Shown here: piece after piece, positions 7,890-15,292 of the stretch | Numbering within the stretch: the first letter of the stretch is position 1 | Layout: every line of letters starts with the position of its first letter | Origin: a virus | Reading direction: 5' to 3' (one strand) | DNA length: 28,074 nucleotides | Virus record (IMG/VR): IMGVR_UViG_3300036820_000632 | Span: 1 to 28,074 of that record | Notes under the pieces: model-generated | Database searches by the model: none | Told to the model about the DNA's origin: nothing | What the model saw: only the letters and a program-made list of their open reading frames with translations | Translations under genes and position numbers: made by a program

Positions 7890-8234
7890 ATGGTAGCCCC
7901 CTGTCTCGATATTGCCCTCGACCAGGGGGCCGACTTTCAGCAGCTCGTCAATTTCACCCAGTCGGACGGGGTGACGCCAATCGATCTGTCGGCCTACACC
8001 GGCGATATGCAGGTACGCGACCGACCTGGCGGAGTGCTCCAGATCGAGCTCACGACCGCCAACGGTCGCATCGCGACGGACAGCCAGGGTAATGTCACGA
8101 TGACGATTGCCGCCGCTGACACGGCCGCGCTCACGCCGGGGCGGTACTTCTACAATTTGCGCCTGATCTCCGGAGAAAACGTTGCAGCCCTTCTCCAGGG
8201 ATCATTCACGGTCAACGCGGCCGTCAACCAATGA
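7890..8234 (+). CDS. Small beta-sandwich phage protein (fibre-associated type)
   Basis: 114 aa. The text 'LDQGADFQQLVNFTQSDGVTPIDLSAYTGDMQVRD', 'GNVTMTIAAADTAALTPGRYFYNLRLISG' and a final '...LLQGSFTVNAAV' is a common small phage protein pattern (substrate- or fibre-associated Ig-like fold: 'G.d....i.w...dG.piDLtgyt...qvR...'). These often sit next to fibre genes, and the next gene here encodes a collagen-like fibre-like protein whose ATG overlaps this stop (ATGATG, 8231). No Shine-Dalgarno is visible before the ATG. The function is not known; an adaptor between capsid or neck and the fibre is possible. Confidence 0.75.
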   Translation: MVAPCLDIALDQGADFQQLVNFTQSDGVTPIDLSAYTGDMQVRDRPGGVLQIELTTANGRIATDSQGNVTMTIAAADTAALTPGRYFYNLRLISGENVAALLQGSFTVNAAVNQ

Positions 8235-10318
8235 TGCGGCGCATAGCATTCATCGCGACATTCGCCAGCGCGCTCACCGCGCGGGCGATCCTTTTTCCGT
8301 CGAACCCGGTTGTCCACGTGAACGGCGGAATTCCAGGTCCGCGTGGGAATTCCGTGCTCAACGGATCAGGAGCCCCGGCTTCCGCGACCGGCATTGTTGG
8401 GGACTTCTATATCGATATCTCCGCAACGCCGTACGAGCTTTACGGCCCGAAGGGGAGCGGCGGATGGGGATCGCCGGTGGCGCTCGGCGGCGGCTCGGGT
8501 TCGGCGGCCAACACCATCTGGAATGGCTCCGGCGTCCCGAGCAATACCCTCGGTTCCAACGGGGATTTCTACATCGATACCGTCGCGCATGCTATCTATG
8601 GGCCGAAGGCCTCGGGAGCGTGGGGTTCGGCGACGTCTCTGATCGGGCCCGCCGGGGCCACCGGTGCTACAGGGCCCGCTGGGCCGACTGGGCCAACCGG
8701 AGCGCAAGGCCCGCAAGGAGTGGCCGGCCCGGCAGGTTCCACCGGCCCACAAGGGCCGACCGGTGCCACCGGAGCCCAGGGTACGGCCGGAGCAAATGGT
8801 TCGACCTGGTATAGCGGCAGCTCGGTGCCCTCTTCAGGCATTGGCGGAAACGGCGACTACTATTTTCGCACCACGACCGGGGACGTTTACCTCAAGGCAT
8901 CCGGCTCATGGGGCTCTCCGATTGCCAATCTGGTGGGCCCGCAGGGCGCTACCGGCGCTACTGGGGCCACAGGATCCACCGGCGCTACCGGCGCCCAGGG
9001 GGCCGCGGGCCCGGCGGGCGCGAACGGCAACACGGTTTGGAACGGTTCCGGCGCGCCCTCGGGGGCCGTTGGGGTCAACGGCGACTTCTACATCGATACC
9101 GCAGGGAGTGAGATCTACGGGCCAAAGGCCTCGGGGGCATGGCCGACTGGCGTATCGCTCATTGGGCCGGCCGGCGCTACTGGGGCGACGGGTCCCAGCG
9201 GTATATCCGGCGCGACTACCAATGGGGCGGTATATGCGACCTCGGCGACAGGAGCGGGAAGCACATCGGCGCTCGGAGATGGGCAATTCATGATCGGTTC
9301 GTCCGCGGGGGCTCCTGCGGTAGGTACGATCACGCAAGGAACGGGGATTACTGTCACGCCGGGGCACAACACGCTCACCATTTCAGCCACCGCATCTGCC
9401 GCGACCGTGTACACCTATTCGAGCAATGCGACCTGGAGCAAACCTTCCGGTTGCTCCACGGTTATCGTGATTTGCTGGGGCGGCGGCGGTGGTGGTGGCG
9501 GCGGAAACGTTGGGGCATCTGGAACGCAACGAAATGGTGGGGCCGGTGGCGGTGGGGGCGCGCGCGTAGAGAGAATAATCCCGGCGTCAATGCTTCCGAC
9601 TACCGTTGCAGTCACCGTCGGTTCTGGGGGATCCGGAGGTGCTTCGGGTTCCGCTGGCGGCAATGGTTCAGCTTCGCAATTTGGCACCTGGGTATTTGCC
9701 GGCGGCGGTGGCGGCGGGGCGGCGGGGAGTAACTCCGCAAATTGCTCGGGCGGTGGTGGTGGCGGCTCTGCGAGTTCAGGGGGCGCAGGGTCATCGTCCG
9801 CCGCGGTCGCGGGCGGGAATCCCGCTGCATCGACTTCGGCGACGACTGTGGGCGCCGGCACAGGGGGCACGGGGTGGGCGACAAGCCCGGGCGCCAGCGC
9901 CGAATACGGCGGTGGCGGCGGTGGTGGCTCAAACGGCACTGGGGCGAAATATTCTGGCGGCGGCAGCATGTACGGTGGCGGTGGTGGCGGCTCAGGCGGG
10001 GGGGTGAGCACCAGCAATACGCTCACGTCGTCGGCCGCCGGCGGTGCGAGCGGGTCGTATTCCAGCGGCACGGGGGGAAGTTCTGGGTCGAGCGATGGGG
10101 CTTCTGGAAGCGCCGGCGCGAACGCGTCGAACAATGCAAATGCCGGTAGTGGCGGCGGCGGTGGGGATGGGAGCGTGGCTTCCACGGGTGGCAATGGGGG
10201 CGCTGGAGGCACGCCGGGCGGTGGTGGCGGCGGCGGCGGCGCTGCCATAACCGGGCAGACCTCGGGCTCGGGCGGAGCTGGAGGGGGCGGCTATTGCGAG
10301 GTGATTTCACTCTACTGA
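8231..10318 (+). CDS. Collagen-like, glycine-rich fibre-like protein with signal-peptide-like N-terminus
   Basis: 695 aa. Residues 1-19 look like a Sec signal peptide (MMRR, hydrophobic core, ALTARA). Four copies of a module of about 45 residues follow (about 41-85, 95-140, 190-235, 267-312) with the pattern 'W.GSG.P....G..GDFYID....IYGPK.SGAWG...L.GP'. Between them lie Gly-X-Y collagen runs (139-190, 236-267, 312-326), which would form a trimeric triple helix. Residues about 393-695 start with 'YTYSSNATWSKPSGCSTVIVICWGGGG', the glycine-rich domain seen at the tips of phage fibres, and are dominated by Gly/Ser/Ala. The repeats are typical of tail or head fibres that bind host surfaces. The location in the head module rather than with the tail-fibre genes, and the signal peptide, are odd. 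It overlaps the next gene by TGATG. Confidence 0.85.
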   Translation: MMRRIAFIATFASALTARAILFPSNPVVHVNGGIPGPRGNSVLNGSGAPASATGIVGDFYIDISATPYELYGPKGSGGWGSPVALGGGSGSAANTIWNGSGVPSNTLGSNGDFYIDTVAHAIYGPKASGAWGSATSLIGPAGATGATGPAGPTGPTGAQGPQGVAGPAGSTGPQGPTGATGAQGTAGANGSTWYSGSSVPSSGIGGNGDYYFRTTTGDVYLKASGSWGSPIANLVGPQGATGATGATGSTGATGAQGAAGPAGANGNTVWNGSGAPSGAVGVNGDFYIDTAGSEIYGPKASGAWPTGVSLIGPAGATGATGPSGISGATTNGAVYATSATGAGSTSALGDGQFMIGSSAGAPAVGTITQGTGITVTPGHNTLTISATASAATVYTYSSNATWSKPSGCSTVIVICWGGGGGGGGGNVGASGTQRNGGAGGGGGARVERIIPASMLPTTVAVTVGSGGSGGASGSAGGNGSASQFGTWVFAGGGGGGAAGSNSANCSGGGGGGSASSGGAGSSSAAVAGGNPAASTSATTVGAGTGGTGWATSPGASAEYGGGGGGGSNGTGAKYSGGGSMYGGGGGGSGGGVSTSNTLTSSAAGGASGSYSSGTGGSSGSSDGASGSAGANASNNANAGSGGGGGDGSVASTGGNGGAGGTPGGGGGGGGAAITGQTSGSGGAGGGGYCEVISLY

Positions 10319-10587
10319 TGCAAGCGAACATCCAACCATACACGATTCCGGCAACGCCGGGCAGGAGCGGGGGCATCGCCGTGCTCCTATCGATCGGGGA
10401 CGATTTCACCGGCCAGGCCAACGTCACGGCCATCTTTGAATGGGCGCTGCTCGACAGCAACGGCAACGAATTGACGCACGACAAGACGCCGCTCACCAGC
10501 GACCAGTATAACAACTGGGGCACCGGTTCAGATTCAACCTACATCCCGAGCTGCATTGCCGCGAACCTCGGTCTCACGTTGGCGTGA
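10318..10587 (+). CDS. Hypothetical protein after the collagen-like gene
   Basis: 89 aa when started at the ATG that overlaps the previous stop (TGATG, 10316-10320); a longer frame from 10294 would intrude into the collagen-like gene and is unlikely. The sequence is 'MQANIQPYTIPATPG...GGIAVLLSIGDDFTGQANVTAIFEWALLDSNGNEL...LTSDQYNNWGTGSDSTYIPSCIAANLGL'. It looks like a compact beta-rich domain without signal peptide or membrane segment. I do not recognise a family by function; the coupling to the fibre-like gene suggests an accessory structural role. A 159-bp gap follows. Confidence 0.7.
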   Translation: MQANIQPYTIPATPGRSGGIAVLLSIGDDFTGQANVTAIFEWALLDSNGNELTHDKTPLTSDQYNNWGTGSDSTYIPSCIAANLGLTLA

Positions 10588-10746
10588 TCTCCGATCGCCC
10601 CCGTGATCGGCACGCCATCAGACCCGTGGGTTCCCGGATCGCATCGCCGAATCTCGCCCAAGAAAGCCCTCAAGCAGACCCGCAGCCTTTTCACTGAACT
10701 CTTCCGCCGTCTCGGTTTTGACGGCGCAACCGCTGAAACACCCACC
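10588..10746 (+). other. 159-bp spacer with a small palindrome
   Basis: The frame of the next gene stays open upstream to a GTG at 10603, but the extra 48 residues (rich in Arg, Lys, Ser) do not resemble the family and the ATG at 10747 is preferred. CCGATC (10591-10596) and GATCGG (10605-10610) form a 6-bp hairpin just after the stop of the preceding gene; no U-tract follows, so I do not call it a terminator. No dyad of the CCCAGCGCG type is present here. Confidence 0.4.
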
Positions 10747-10965
10747 ATGACCCGAATCAAAATCCTCAAACCCTGCGTGGCCGGCGAAAAGCCGCGCCGT
10801 AAAGGCGACGAAGTCACTGTCTCCGATATCCTCGCCGCCAACCTCATCCACATGAAGCTCGCCTCCAAAGTCGGCGAAGTCGCGAGCCCGAAGCTGCAGC
10901 CCTGGGAAAAGGCGCGCCCGAGCGCCAAGCCCGAGAAGACCGCCAAGCAGTTGGCCGCCAAGTGA
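10747..10965 (+). CDS. Small head-tail region protein
   Basis: 72 aa from the ATG at 10747. 'TRIKILKPCVAGEKPRRKGDEVTVSDILAANLIHMKLASKV' follows the pattern of short Mu-like and lambda-like phage proteins encoded between capsid and connector genes ('.kvl....i.Gk...kGd.vev....A..Li..gkA'), and the C-terminus is a basic Lys/Ala tail. The function in those phages is not established. The stop overlaps the next gene (GTGATG, start at 10965). A start at GTG 10603 would add a 48-residue N-terminus of uncertain reality. Confidence 0.7.
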   Translation: MTRIKILKPCVAGEKPRRKGDEVTVSDILAANLIHMKLASKVGEVASPKLQPWEKARPSAKPEKTAKQLAAK

Positions 10966-11342
10966 TGTTCGACGAGGACCTCAAAGTCTTCTTCGACACG
11001 AAGGGCTTCGCGAGTAACGCGACGTTCACGCTCCCCGGTGGATTGGAGCACCATTTCCCGGTCATATTCGATAACGCTTTCATCAACCCCGAGACTGGCC
11101 TCTTCAGCCTGGAATCCACCAACCCGCAGGGTTCCTGCCGGCAGACCGACGTCGACGAGCTCATCGACAAGGTTGCAGCCGCCAACGGAGGCTCCGCGGT
11201 CTTACCCAACGGGCAGGGAGTCCCTCTTCGCTCAATGCCGGCGGCCATCGACAAAACCCCTCGCGGCCAGACATTCGCGGTGCTCGAAGTGAAGCCCGAC
11301 GGCGAAGGGACTTGCACCATTCAATTTTCCCGCGAGTCGTGA
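10965..11342 (+). CDS. Head-tail joining (attachment) protein
   Basis: 125 aa from ATG 10965 (a GTG three bases earlier is also possible). The opening 'MFDEDLKVFFDTKGFASNATF' and the later 'GLFSLESTNPQGSCRQTDVDELIDKVAA' with a C-terminal 'QTFAVLEVKPDGEGTCTIQFSRES' fit the phage head-tail joining/attachment proteins of the lambda gpFII kind: short beta-rich proteins that sit between the portal ring and the tail. The position, between the head genes and tail completion genes, agrees. It is coupled by overlap on both sides (GTGATG upstream, GTGA downstream). Confidence 0.8.
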   Translation: MFDEDLKVFFDTKGFASNATFTLPGGLEHHFPVIFDNAFINPETGLFSLESTNPQGSCRQTDVDELIDKVAAANGGSAVLPNGQGVPLRSMPAAIDKTPRGQTFAVLEVKPDGEGTCTIQFSRES

Positions 11343-11860
11343 GCACGTACGTCCAGGGAGCCGAAGGGATTGAGGCCATCGGGCGGCAACTTGCCGCTAT
11401 GCCCGAGCAGATCGAGCGCGCCCTGAAGCGGGCCATCAACTCGACGGCCCGTTGGGCGGCCGACGCCGGCCGGTCCGGCATCGCCCGGACGCTCAGGATT
11501 AGCATCAAGGCGCTCGAGGGGCGGGTGCGCATCGGCATACGGGTGGAGAAAGAGGGTTTTTCAAAGGCGTGGTTCGGCTTGCGGGATATTTCCTCCGGCC
11601 GGCTGCATCCGGTCCAGACGACAACGGGGGCGCGCGCCGAGGGTTTGGGGGAGGTGCCCCACGCGTTCGTGCAGCATTTGAAGAGCGGCCAAGCCGTCAT
11701 GTTCCGGCGCCGCGGGCCTCTCCGCTATCCGATTGACATGCTGAGGTTGCCTATAGCCGACGTAGGCGACCAGGTCATCGCTGGCGAGGTGTTCCCAAGG
11801 GTTGAAGGGCGGCTCCTTGAGACGTTCAAGCGCGAGCTTGAGCGGGAGGTCCTGAAATGA
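11339..11860 (+). CDS. Minor tail protein Z-like (neck / tail completion)
   Basis: 173 aa from GTG 11339, which overlaps the previous stop (GTGA); an earlier TTG at 11312 would overlap more and is less likely. Prophage minor tail protein Z features: 'ALKRAINSTARWAADAGRSGIARTLRISIKALEGRVRI' in the N-terminal half, then 'WFGLRDISSGRLHP', 'GHAFVQHLKSGQAVMFRRR'-type text (here PHAFVQHLKSGQAVMFRRRG), 'YPIDMLRLPI', and a final helix 'LLETFKRELEREV'. In lambda, gpZ completes the tail end that joins the head. The neighbours (head-tail joining protein before, terminator-like protein after) agree. Confidence 0.85.
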   Translation: MSTYVQGAEGIEAIGRQLAAMPEQIERALKRAINSTARWAADAGRSGIARTLRISIKALEGRVRIGIRVEKEGFSKAWFGLRDISSGRLHPVQTTTGARAEGLGEVPHAFVQHLKSGQAVMFRRRGPLRYPIDMLRLPIADVGDQVIAGEVFPRVEGRLLETFKRELEREVLK

Positions 11861-12435
11861 ACCCCAACCCGGCTGCCAACCCCCTGACCGATCTCGTGGG
11901 CCTGCATGCCGCCGCGCTCTCCGACCTCGCGACGGTGTTCCCGGCCGCGGCCGGCACCACGCCTGGCTGGGACGTCCGCTGGTATGCGCGTGTCCAAGGC
12001 AAAATTCCGACCCCAGCAATTTACCTCGACCTGAATGATTTCGAGCCGGTTGAGGACAAAGGCACGGGGCAATGGGTTGCGGCGATGAAGTTCGAGGCCT
12101 TCGTCTTCACTGACTACCAGAAGCCGGCCTACCAAATCCTGGCCCGCCTCTATGCGGCCCAACTCGCTTCCTTCCTCAACAATCACACCTGGACGGGGAT
12201 TTTTGGAACAACGCCGATCGAAGTGACAGGCATCTACGCGGACCGCTTCGCGATGTCCGTCGGTGGCGAGCAATACGATTGCATGCGTGTGGAGTTTCAG
12301 CAGGCGGGGACGTTCAGCGCGGATCCGAACAGCGCCGGCACCTTGCCGACCGAAATCTTTCTCGGGATCGCGCCGAATGTTGGGCCAGCCAACATCAACG
12401 ACTACGAGCAGGTGTTTCCTCAGCCAACGTCGTGA
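11857..12435 (+). CDS. Tail terminator-like protein
   Basis: 192 aa. The ATG overlaps the Z-like stop (ATGA), and GGGAGG seven bases upstream is one of the best Shine-Dalgarno sites in the window. Text such as 'LHAAALSDLATVFPAA...WDVRWYARVQGKIPTPAIYLDLNDFEPVED', 'MKFEAFVFTDYQK...ARLYAAQLASFLNNHTW' and 'YADRFAMSVGGEQYDCMRVEFQQ' is what is seen in P2- and Mu-like tail completion/terminator proteins, which cap the tail tube. Assignment rests on this pattern and on the position just before gpV. The GTG of the next gene overlaps the stop (GTGA). Confidence 0.65.
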   Translation: MNPNPAANPLTDLVGLHAAALSDLATVFPAAAGTTPGWDVRWYARVQGKIPTPAIYLDLNDFEPVEDKGTGQWVAAMKFEAFVFTDYQKPAYQILARLYAAQLASFLNNHTWTGIFGTTPIEVTGIYADRFAMSVGGEQYDCMRVEFQQAGTFSADPNSAGTLPTEIFLGIAPNVGPANINDYEQVFPQPTS

Positions 12436-13088
12436 AGAACAGTTTCGCCTCGCGGATCCGCAAGCTCGAGGAGCGGGTGGCCAATCTGATACGCCCGGGA
12501 ACCATCACCGCCGTGCAACTCAGCCCGCCCCGGGTTACCGTGGACCTCCATGCGGGCGACATAATCTCTCCGCCGCTGCCATGGTTCACCCGCCGAGCCG
12601 GAAACGACGTCGATTGGTGGGCGCCTGAGGTAGGGGAGCAGGTCGTAGTGATCTGCCCAAGCGGCGACATCAACCAGGGCTTTGTGCTGCCCGCCGTGTA
12701 TCAGACCGCATTTCCGGCGCCGGACACTTCGGCCGATCACCACATCACGAAATACAAGGACGGCACGGCGATCACGTACGACCGCGCCGCGCATGCCTGG
12801 ACTTTGGACGTCGTGGGCTCGGGAGCGCAGGTCAATGTGATTTCTGCCGGCAAGGTCATGGTTACTGGATCGAGCGACATCGATGTGACCAGTTCCGAAG
12901 GGGCGATCAACCTAACGGCAAGTGGCAAGGTGACCATCGCCGGATCCGAGATCGACCTGAACGGGCCGGTTGTCGCAAGCACGACGGTAACCGCCCAGAC
13001 GGATGTGGTGGGCGGCGGCAAGTCGCTCAAGACCCATGTTCACACCGGAGTCCAGTCTGGCGGTTCGCTGTCTGGGCCGCCGCAATAA
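12432..13088 (+). CDS. V: Baseplate assembly protein V (central spike)
   Basis: 218 aa from GTG 12432 (GTGA overlap); P2 gpV is 211. It forms the trimeric membrane-piercing needle of the baseplate. The N-terminus 'RIRKLEERVANLIRPGTITAVQLSPPRVTVDL' starts an OB-like domain that includes 'WWAPEVGEQVVVICPSGDINQGFVLPAVYQ'. The C-terminal half has short repeating beta strands (KVMVTGSSDIDVTSSEGAINLTASGKVTIAGSEIDLNGPV), as expected for the triple-stranded beta-helix. The tip shows LKTHVHTGV, the His-X-His motif that binds iron in the P2 and phi92 spikes. It is the last gene before a dyad/promoter module. The longer in-frame start at 12279 lies deep inside the previous gene and is rejected. Confidence 0.93.
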   Translation: MKNSFASRIRKLEERVANLIRPGTITAVQLSPPRVTVDLHAGDIISPPLPWFTRRAGNDVDWWAPEVGEQVVVICPSGDINQGFVLPAVYQTAFPAPDTSADHHITKYKDGTAITYDRAAHAWTLDVVGSGAQVNVISAGKVMVTGSSDIDVTSSEGAINLTASGKVTIAGSEIDLNGPVVASTTVTAQTDVVGGGKSLKTHVHTGVQSGGSLSGPPQ

Positions 13089-13114
13089 CCCAGCGCGGAA
13101 GCGGGCGCGCTGGG
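13089..13114. repeat. Dyad repeat copy 3 (gpV / sheath boundary)
   Basis: CCCAGCGCG-GAAGCGGG-CGCGCTGGG, identical to copy 2, starting directly after the gpV stop codon TAA. Confidence 0.9.
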
Positions 13115-13133
13115 AGACTTCAGCCCAGGGCGA

Positions 13134-13159
13134 TATTCTCCCGCCACATCCTCCCAAAT
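13134..13159 (+). promoter_or_regulatory. Putative activated promoter for the sheath operon
   Basis: TATTCT (13134-13139) begins exactly 32.5 bp from the dyad centre at 13101.5, the same offset as in the other two intergenic modules. A +1 near 13146 would leave a 14-base leader before the sheath ATG at 13160. No -35 box and no Shine-Dalgarno are visible. The role is inferred from the conserved spacing. Confidence 0.5.
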
Positions 13160-14689
13160 ATGCCCGGCCAATATCTTCACGGTGTTCTGGTGACGGAGGT
13201 GGAATCCGCCGCCGGCACGACGCAAACCCTCGCGAGTTCTGTCATTGGCCTGGTCGGCACCGCCCCCGGCGCACAAGCCTCCGCGTCTGCCTCGCTCGCA
13301 ATCGGCACGGTCGGCGCGAACAACGGCATCACCCTGACGGCGGCTCAGGCCGGCTCGGCGGGCAACAACATCAGCCTGAGCATCCGCACGCCGGGCGTCC
13401 AGAACGCCGCTCTTTCGATCCAGGTCAACAGCAACGCCATCGTGGTGAATCTCGCCACTAGCGGCGCGACACCGCCAGCGGTCACCACCACCGCGACGCA
13501 GCTACTCGCCGCGCTCGAGGCCAATGCCGATGTGATGGCCCTGGTGACCGCGGCCGCTACGGGCGGCTCCAGCGGCGCGGGCTTGGTCGCGAGCCTGAAC
13601 CAGACTTTCCTCGCGGGCGGCTTGGACGCGGTCGGTGCCGTGAATGTGCCCTATCTCGTCACGTCGGAGAGCCAGATTGCCGGGTTTGGGACCGGCGGAA
13701 CAATTCCGCAGGCCCTGCAGGACATCTTCGATCAAGGGAACGCCACCGTCGTGGTGGTCGTGGTCGCCCAGGTCGAGAACGAGGATTCGAACCCCGGCAC
13801 GATCACCAACGTGATCGGCGCTCTGAGCGGCACCACATACACCGGCCTCAAGGCCCTGCTGGGGGCCGAGAACCAGCTCGGCGTCATCCCGCGGATCATC
13901 ATCGCCACGGGTTTCTCCCAGAACCTCTCCGTCGCGAACGAAATGTTGGTTGAGGCCGCCGCGCTCCGGTCCATCGCCGTCATTGACGGGCCCAACACGG
14001 ACGACGCCGACGCCGTCGCATATATCCAGAACTTCGGCTCCGCCCGCGCCTATGTCGTGGATCCCGGCGTGCAGATCACGAGCGCCGCGACCGGCCTCAC
14101 GGTCACGGCCTTCGCCTCCGCCCGAGTGGCCGGCCTCATCTCGGCCAACGACCAGGCCAACGGCTTCTGGACGAGCCCGTCGAATCAGTTGCTCGCGAAT
14201 ATCCTCGGCACCACGCGCCCGGTCGATTTCTCGTTCAACAACCCGAATTGCCGGGCGAATTACCTCAACAGCCTGAACATCGCCACCATCATCCGGGTGA
14301 GCGGCGGCTTCCGACTCTGGGGTGATCGTTCGGCGTCGATCGACCCGAATTTCGCATTCCTGCAGGTTCGCCGCACCGCGGACATCATTGAGGATTCCAT
14401 CCAGCGCGCCCATCTGTGGGCCGTGGATAAGAACATCACCAAGGATTACCTCAACCAGGTGGTCGCCTCGGTCCAGGGCTACCTGGACAGCCTGAAGGCC
14501 CTTGGCGCGATCCTGGACGGCACGATCACGGCGGATCCGTCCCTGAAAACCGTCCAGAACATCCAGACGGGGAAAGTCTACTTTGACATCTCCTTCACCC
14601 CGCCGACGCCGGCCGAACAGGTGAACTTTACGGTCAACCCCGTTGCCACCTCCGGCTACGCCAGCCTCCTTTCCAACTCGAGCTCGTAA
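13160..14689 (+). CDS. FI: Contractile tail sheath protein (FI family) with an inserted domain
   Basis: 509 aa; P2 FI is 396. It polymerises around the tube and contracts on infection. The N-terminus 'VLVTEVESAAGTTQTLASSVIGLVGTAPG' and, after a gap, 'VNVPYLVTSESQIAGFGTGGTIPQALQDIFDQGNATVVVVVV' are the two halves of the standard P2-type opening. Later sheath motifs include 'LGVIPRIIIATGF', 'RAYVVDPGV', 'RVAGLISANDQANGFWTSPSNQ', 'RANYLNSLNIATIIR', 'GFRLWGDRS' and 'FLQVRRTADIIEDSIQ'. Between the two N-terminal halves (about residues 41-157) sits an extra domain that also occurs in gpJ of this phage. It is the first gene after a dyad module and 9 bp before the tube gene. Confidence 0.95.
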   Translation: MPGQYLHGVLVTEVESAAGTTQTLASSVIGLVGTAPGAQASASASLAIGTVGANNGITLTAAQAGSAGNNISLSIRTPGVQNAALSIQVNSNAIVVNLATSGATPPAVTTTATQLLAALEANADVMALVTAAATGGSSGAGLVASLNQTFLAGGLDAVGAVNVPYLVTSESQIAGFGTGGTIPQALQDIFDQGNATVVVVVVAQVENEDSNPGTITNVIGALSGTTYTGLKALLGAENQLGVIPRIIIATGFSQNLSVANEMLVEAAALRSIAVIDGPNTDDADAVAYIQNFGSARAYVVDPGVQITSAATGLTVTAFASARVAGLISANDQANGFWTSPSNQLLANILGTTRPVDFSFNNPNCRANYLNSLNIATIIRVSGGFRLWGDRSASIDPNFAFLQVRRTADIIEDSIQRAHLWAVDKNITKDYLNQVVASVQGYLDSLKALGAILDGTITADPSLKTVQNIQTGKVYFDISFTPPTPAEQVNFTVNPVATSGYASLLSNSSS

Positions 14690-14698
14690 TCCCCCGAC

Positions 14699-15211
14699 AT
14701 GAACACTCCCGCCAACGGCATTCTCCGCGACTTCGCCCTCACCGTCGACGGCGAGGGATATGCGGGCAACGCGGAAGAGGTCACGCTTCCCGCGCTGGAC
14801 CTGCTCATCGTCGATTACAAGGCGGGCGGCCTGGATGCCCCGCTGTCGATCGACATGGGCATGGAGAAGATGCAGCTCAAGGCGAAGCTCAACGATACCA
14901 CGGCGGATGCCCTGGCCACGTTCGGCCTCCTGGGCAGCCAGGACAAGACGGTCACCCTGAAAGGGGCCGCGCAGAACCTGGACAACAGCATCAGCCAGAT
15001 TGCGGTCAGCGCCCGAGGCAAGTGCCGCACGCTCACCGCCAGCCCTTGGAAAAAGGGCGAGACGGCCAACCACGAGTATGTTTGGGACCTTTCGTACTAT
15101 CAGTACGCGGTCGACGGCAGCGTGGTGCATCAGATCGATGTCCAGAACGGCATCCGGATCATCAATGGCGTCGATCAGCTTCAGAACGTCCGGGCCGCGC
15201 TCGGCCTCTAA
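14699..15211 (+). CDS. FII: Major tail tube protein (FII family)
   Basis: 170 aa, as in P2 FII (172). It stacks as hexamers to form the inner tube. Family text: 'LRDFALTVDGEGYAGNAEEVTLPALDLLIVDYKAGGLDAPLSIDMGMEKMQLKAKL', then 'GQxKTVTLKGAAQ'-type (DKTVTLKGAAQNL) and 'ISQIAVSARGKCRTLTASPWKKGETANHEYVWDLSYYQYAVDG', ending with 'IRIINGVDQLQNVRAALGL'. It directly follows the sheath gene, as in P2. No Shine-Dalgarno precedes the ATG. A GC-rich hairpin follows the gene before the chaperone. Confidence 0.95.
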   Translation: MNTPANGILRDFALTVDGEGYAGNAEEVTLPALDLLIVDYKAGGLDAPLSIDMGMEKMQLKAKLNDTTADALATFGLLGSQDKTVTLKGAAQNLDNSISQIAVSARGKCRTLTASPWKKGETANHEYVWDLSYYQYAVDGSVVHQIDVQNGIRIINGVDQLQNVRAALGL

Positions 15212-15242
15212 TCATCTTGTCAGCCAAGGGTGTTAGTGGTCA

Positions 15243-15272
15243 GCCCCCGCTCGCCCGCCGGTGGGCGGGGGC
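15243..15272 (+). terminator. Strong GC hairpin between tube and chaperone genes
   Basis: GCCCCCGC (15243-15250) pairs perfectly with GCGGGGGC (15265-15272); an alternative inner stem CGCCC/GGGCG is also possible. It lies in the 81-bp gap between the tube gene and the E gene. No U-tract follows (next bases CTACCGACACC), so it may act as a partial terminator or mRNA end-stabiliser that lowers E relative to the sheath and tube. It could also affect translation of E, whose ATG is 20 bases downstream. Confidence 0.4.
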
Positions 15273-15292
15273 CTACCGACACCTCCCTCTTT

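Noticed and set aside
8640-9030. Short regular repeats that could suggest a CRISPR-like or tandem array
   Set aside because: The period is that of Gly-X-Y codons in an intact reading frame; no separate spacers.
9415-10248. Proline-rich open frame on the minus strand
   Set aside because: It is the reverse complement of glycine codons in the collagen-like gene.
12279-12431. Longer start for gpV
   Set aside because: It lies inside the tail terminator-like gene; GTG 12432 gives the usual N-terminus and a GTGA overlap.
13502-15130. 542-codon open frame on the minus strand opposite sheath and tube
   Set aside because: Shadow of codon bias; it spans two real genes and has no recognisable motif.
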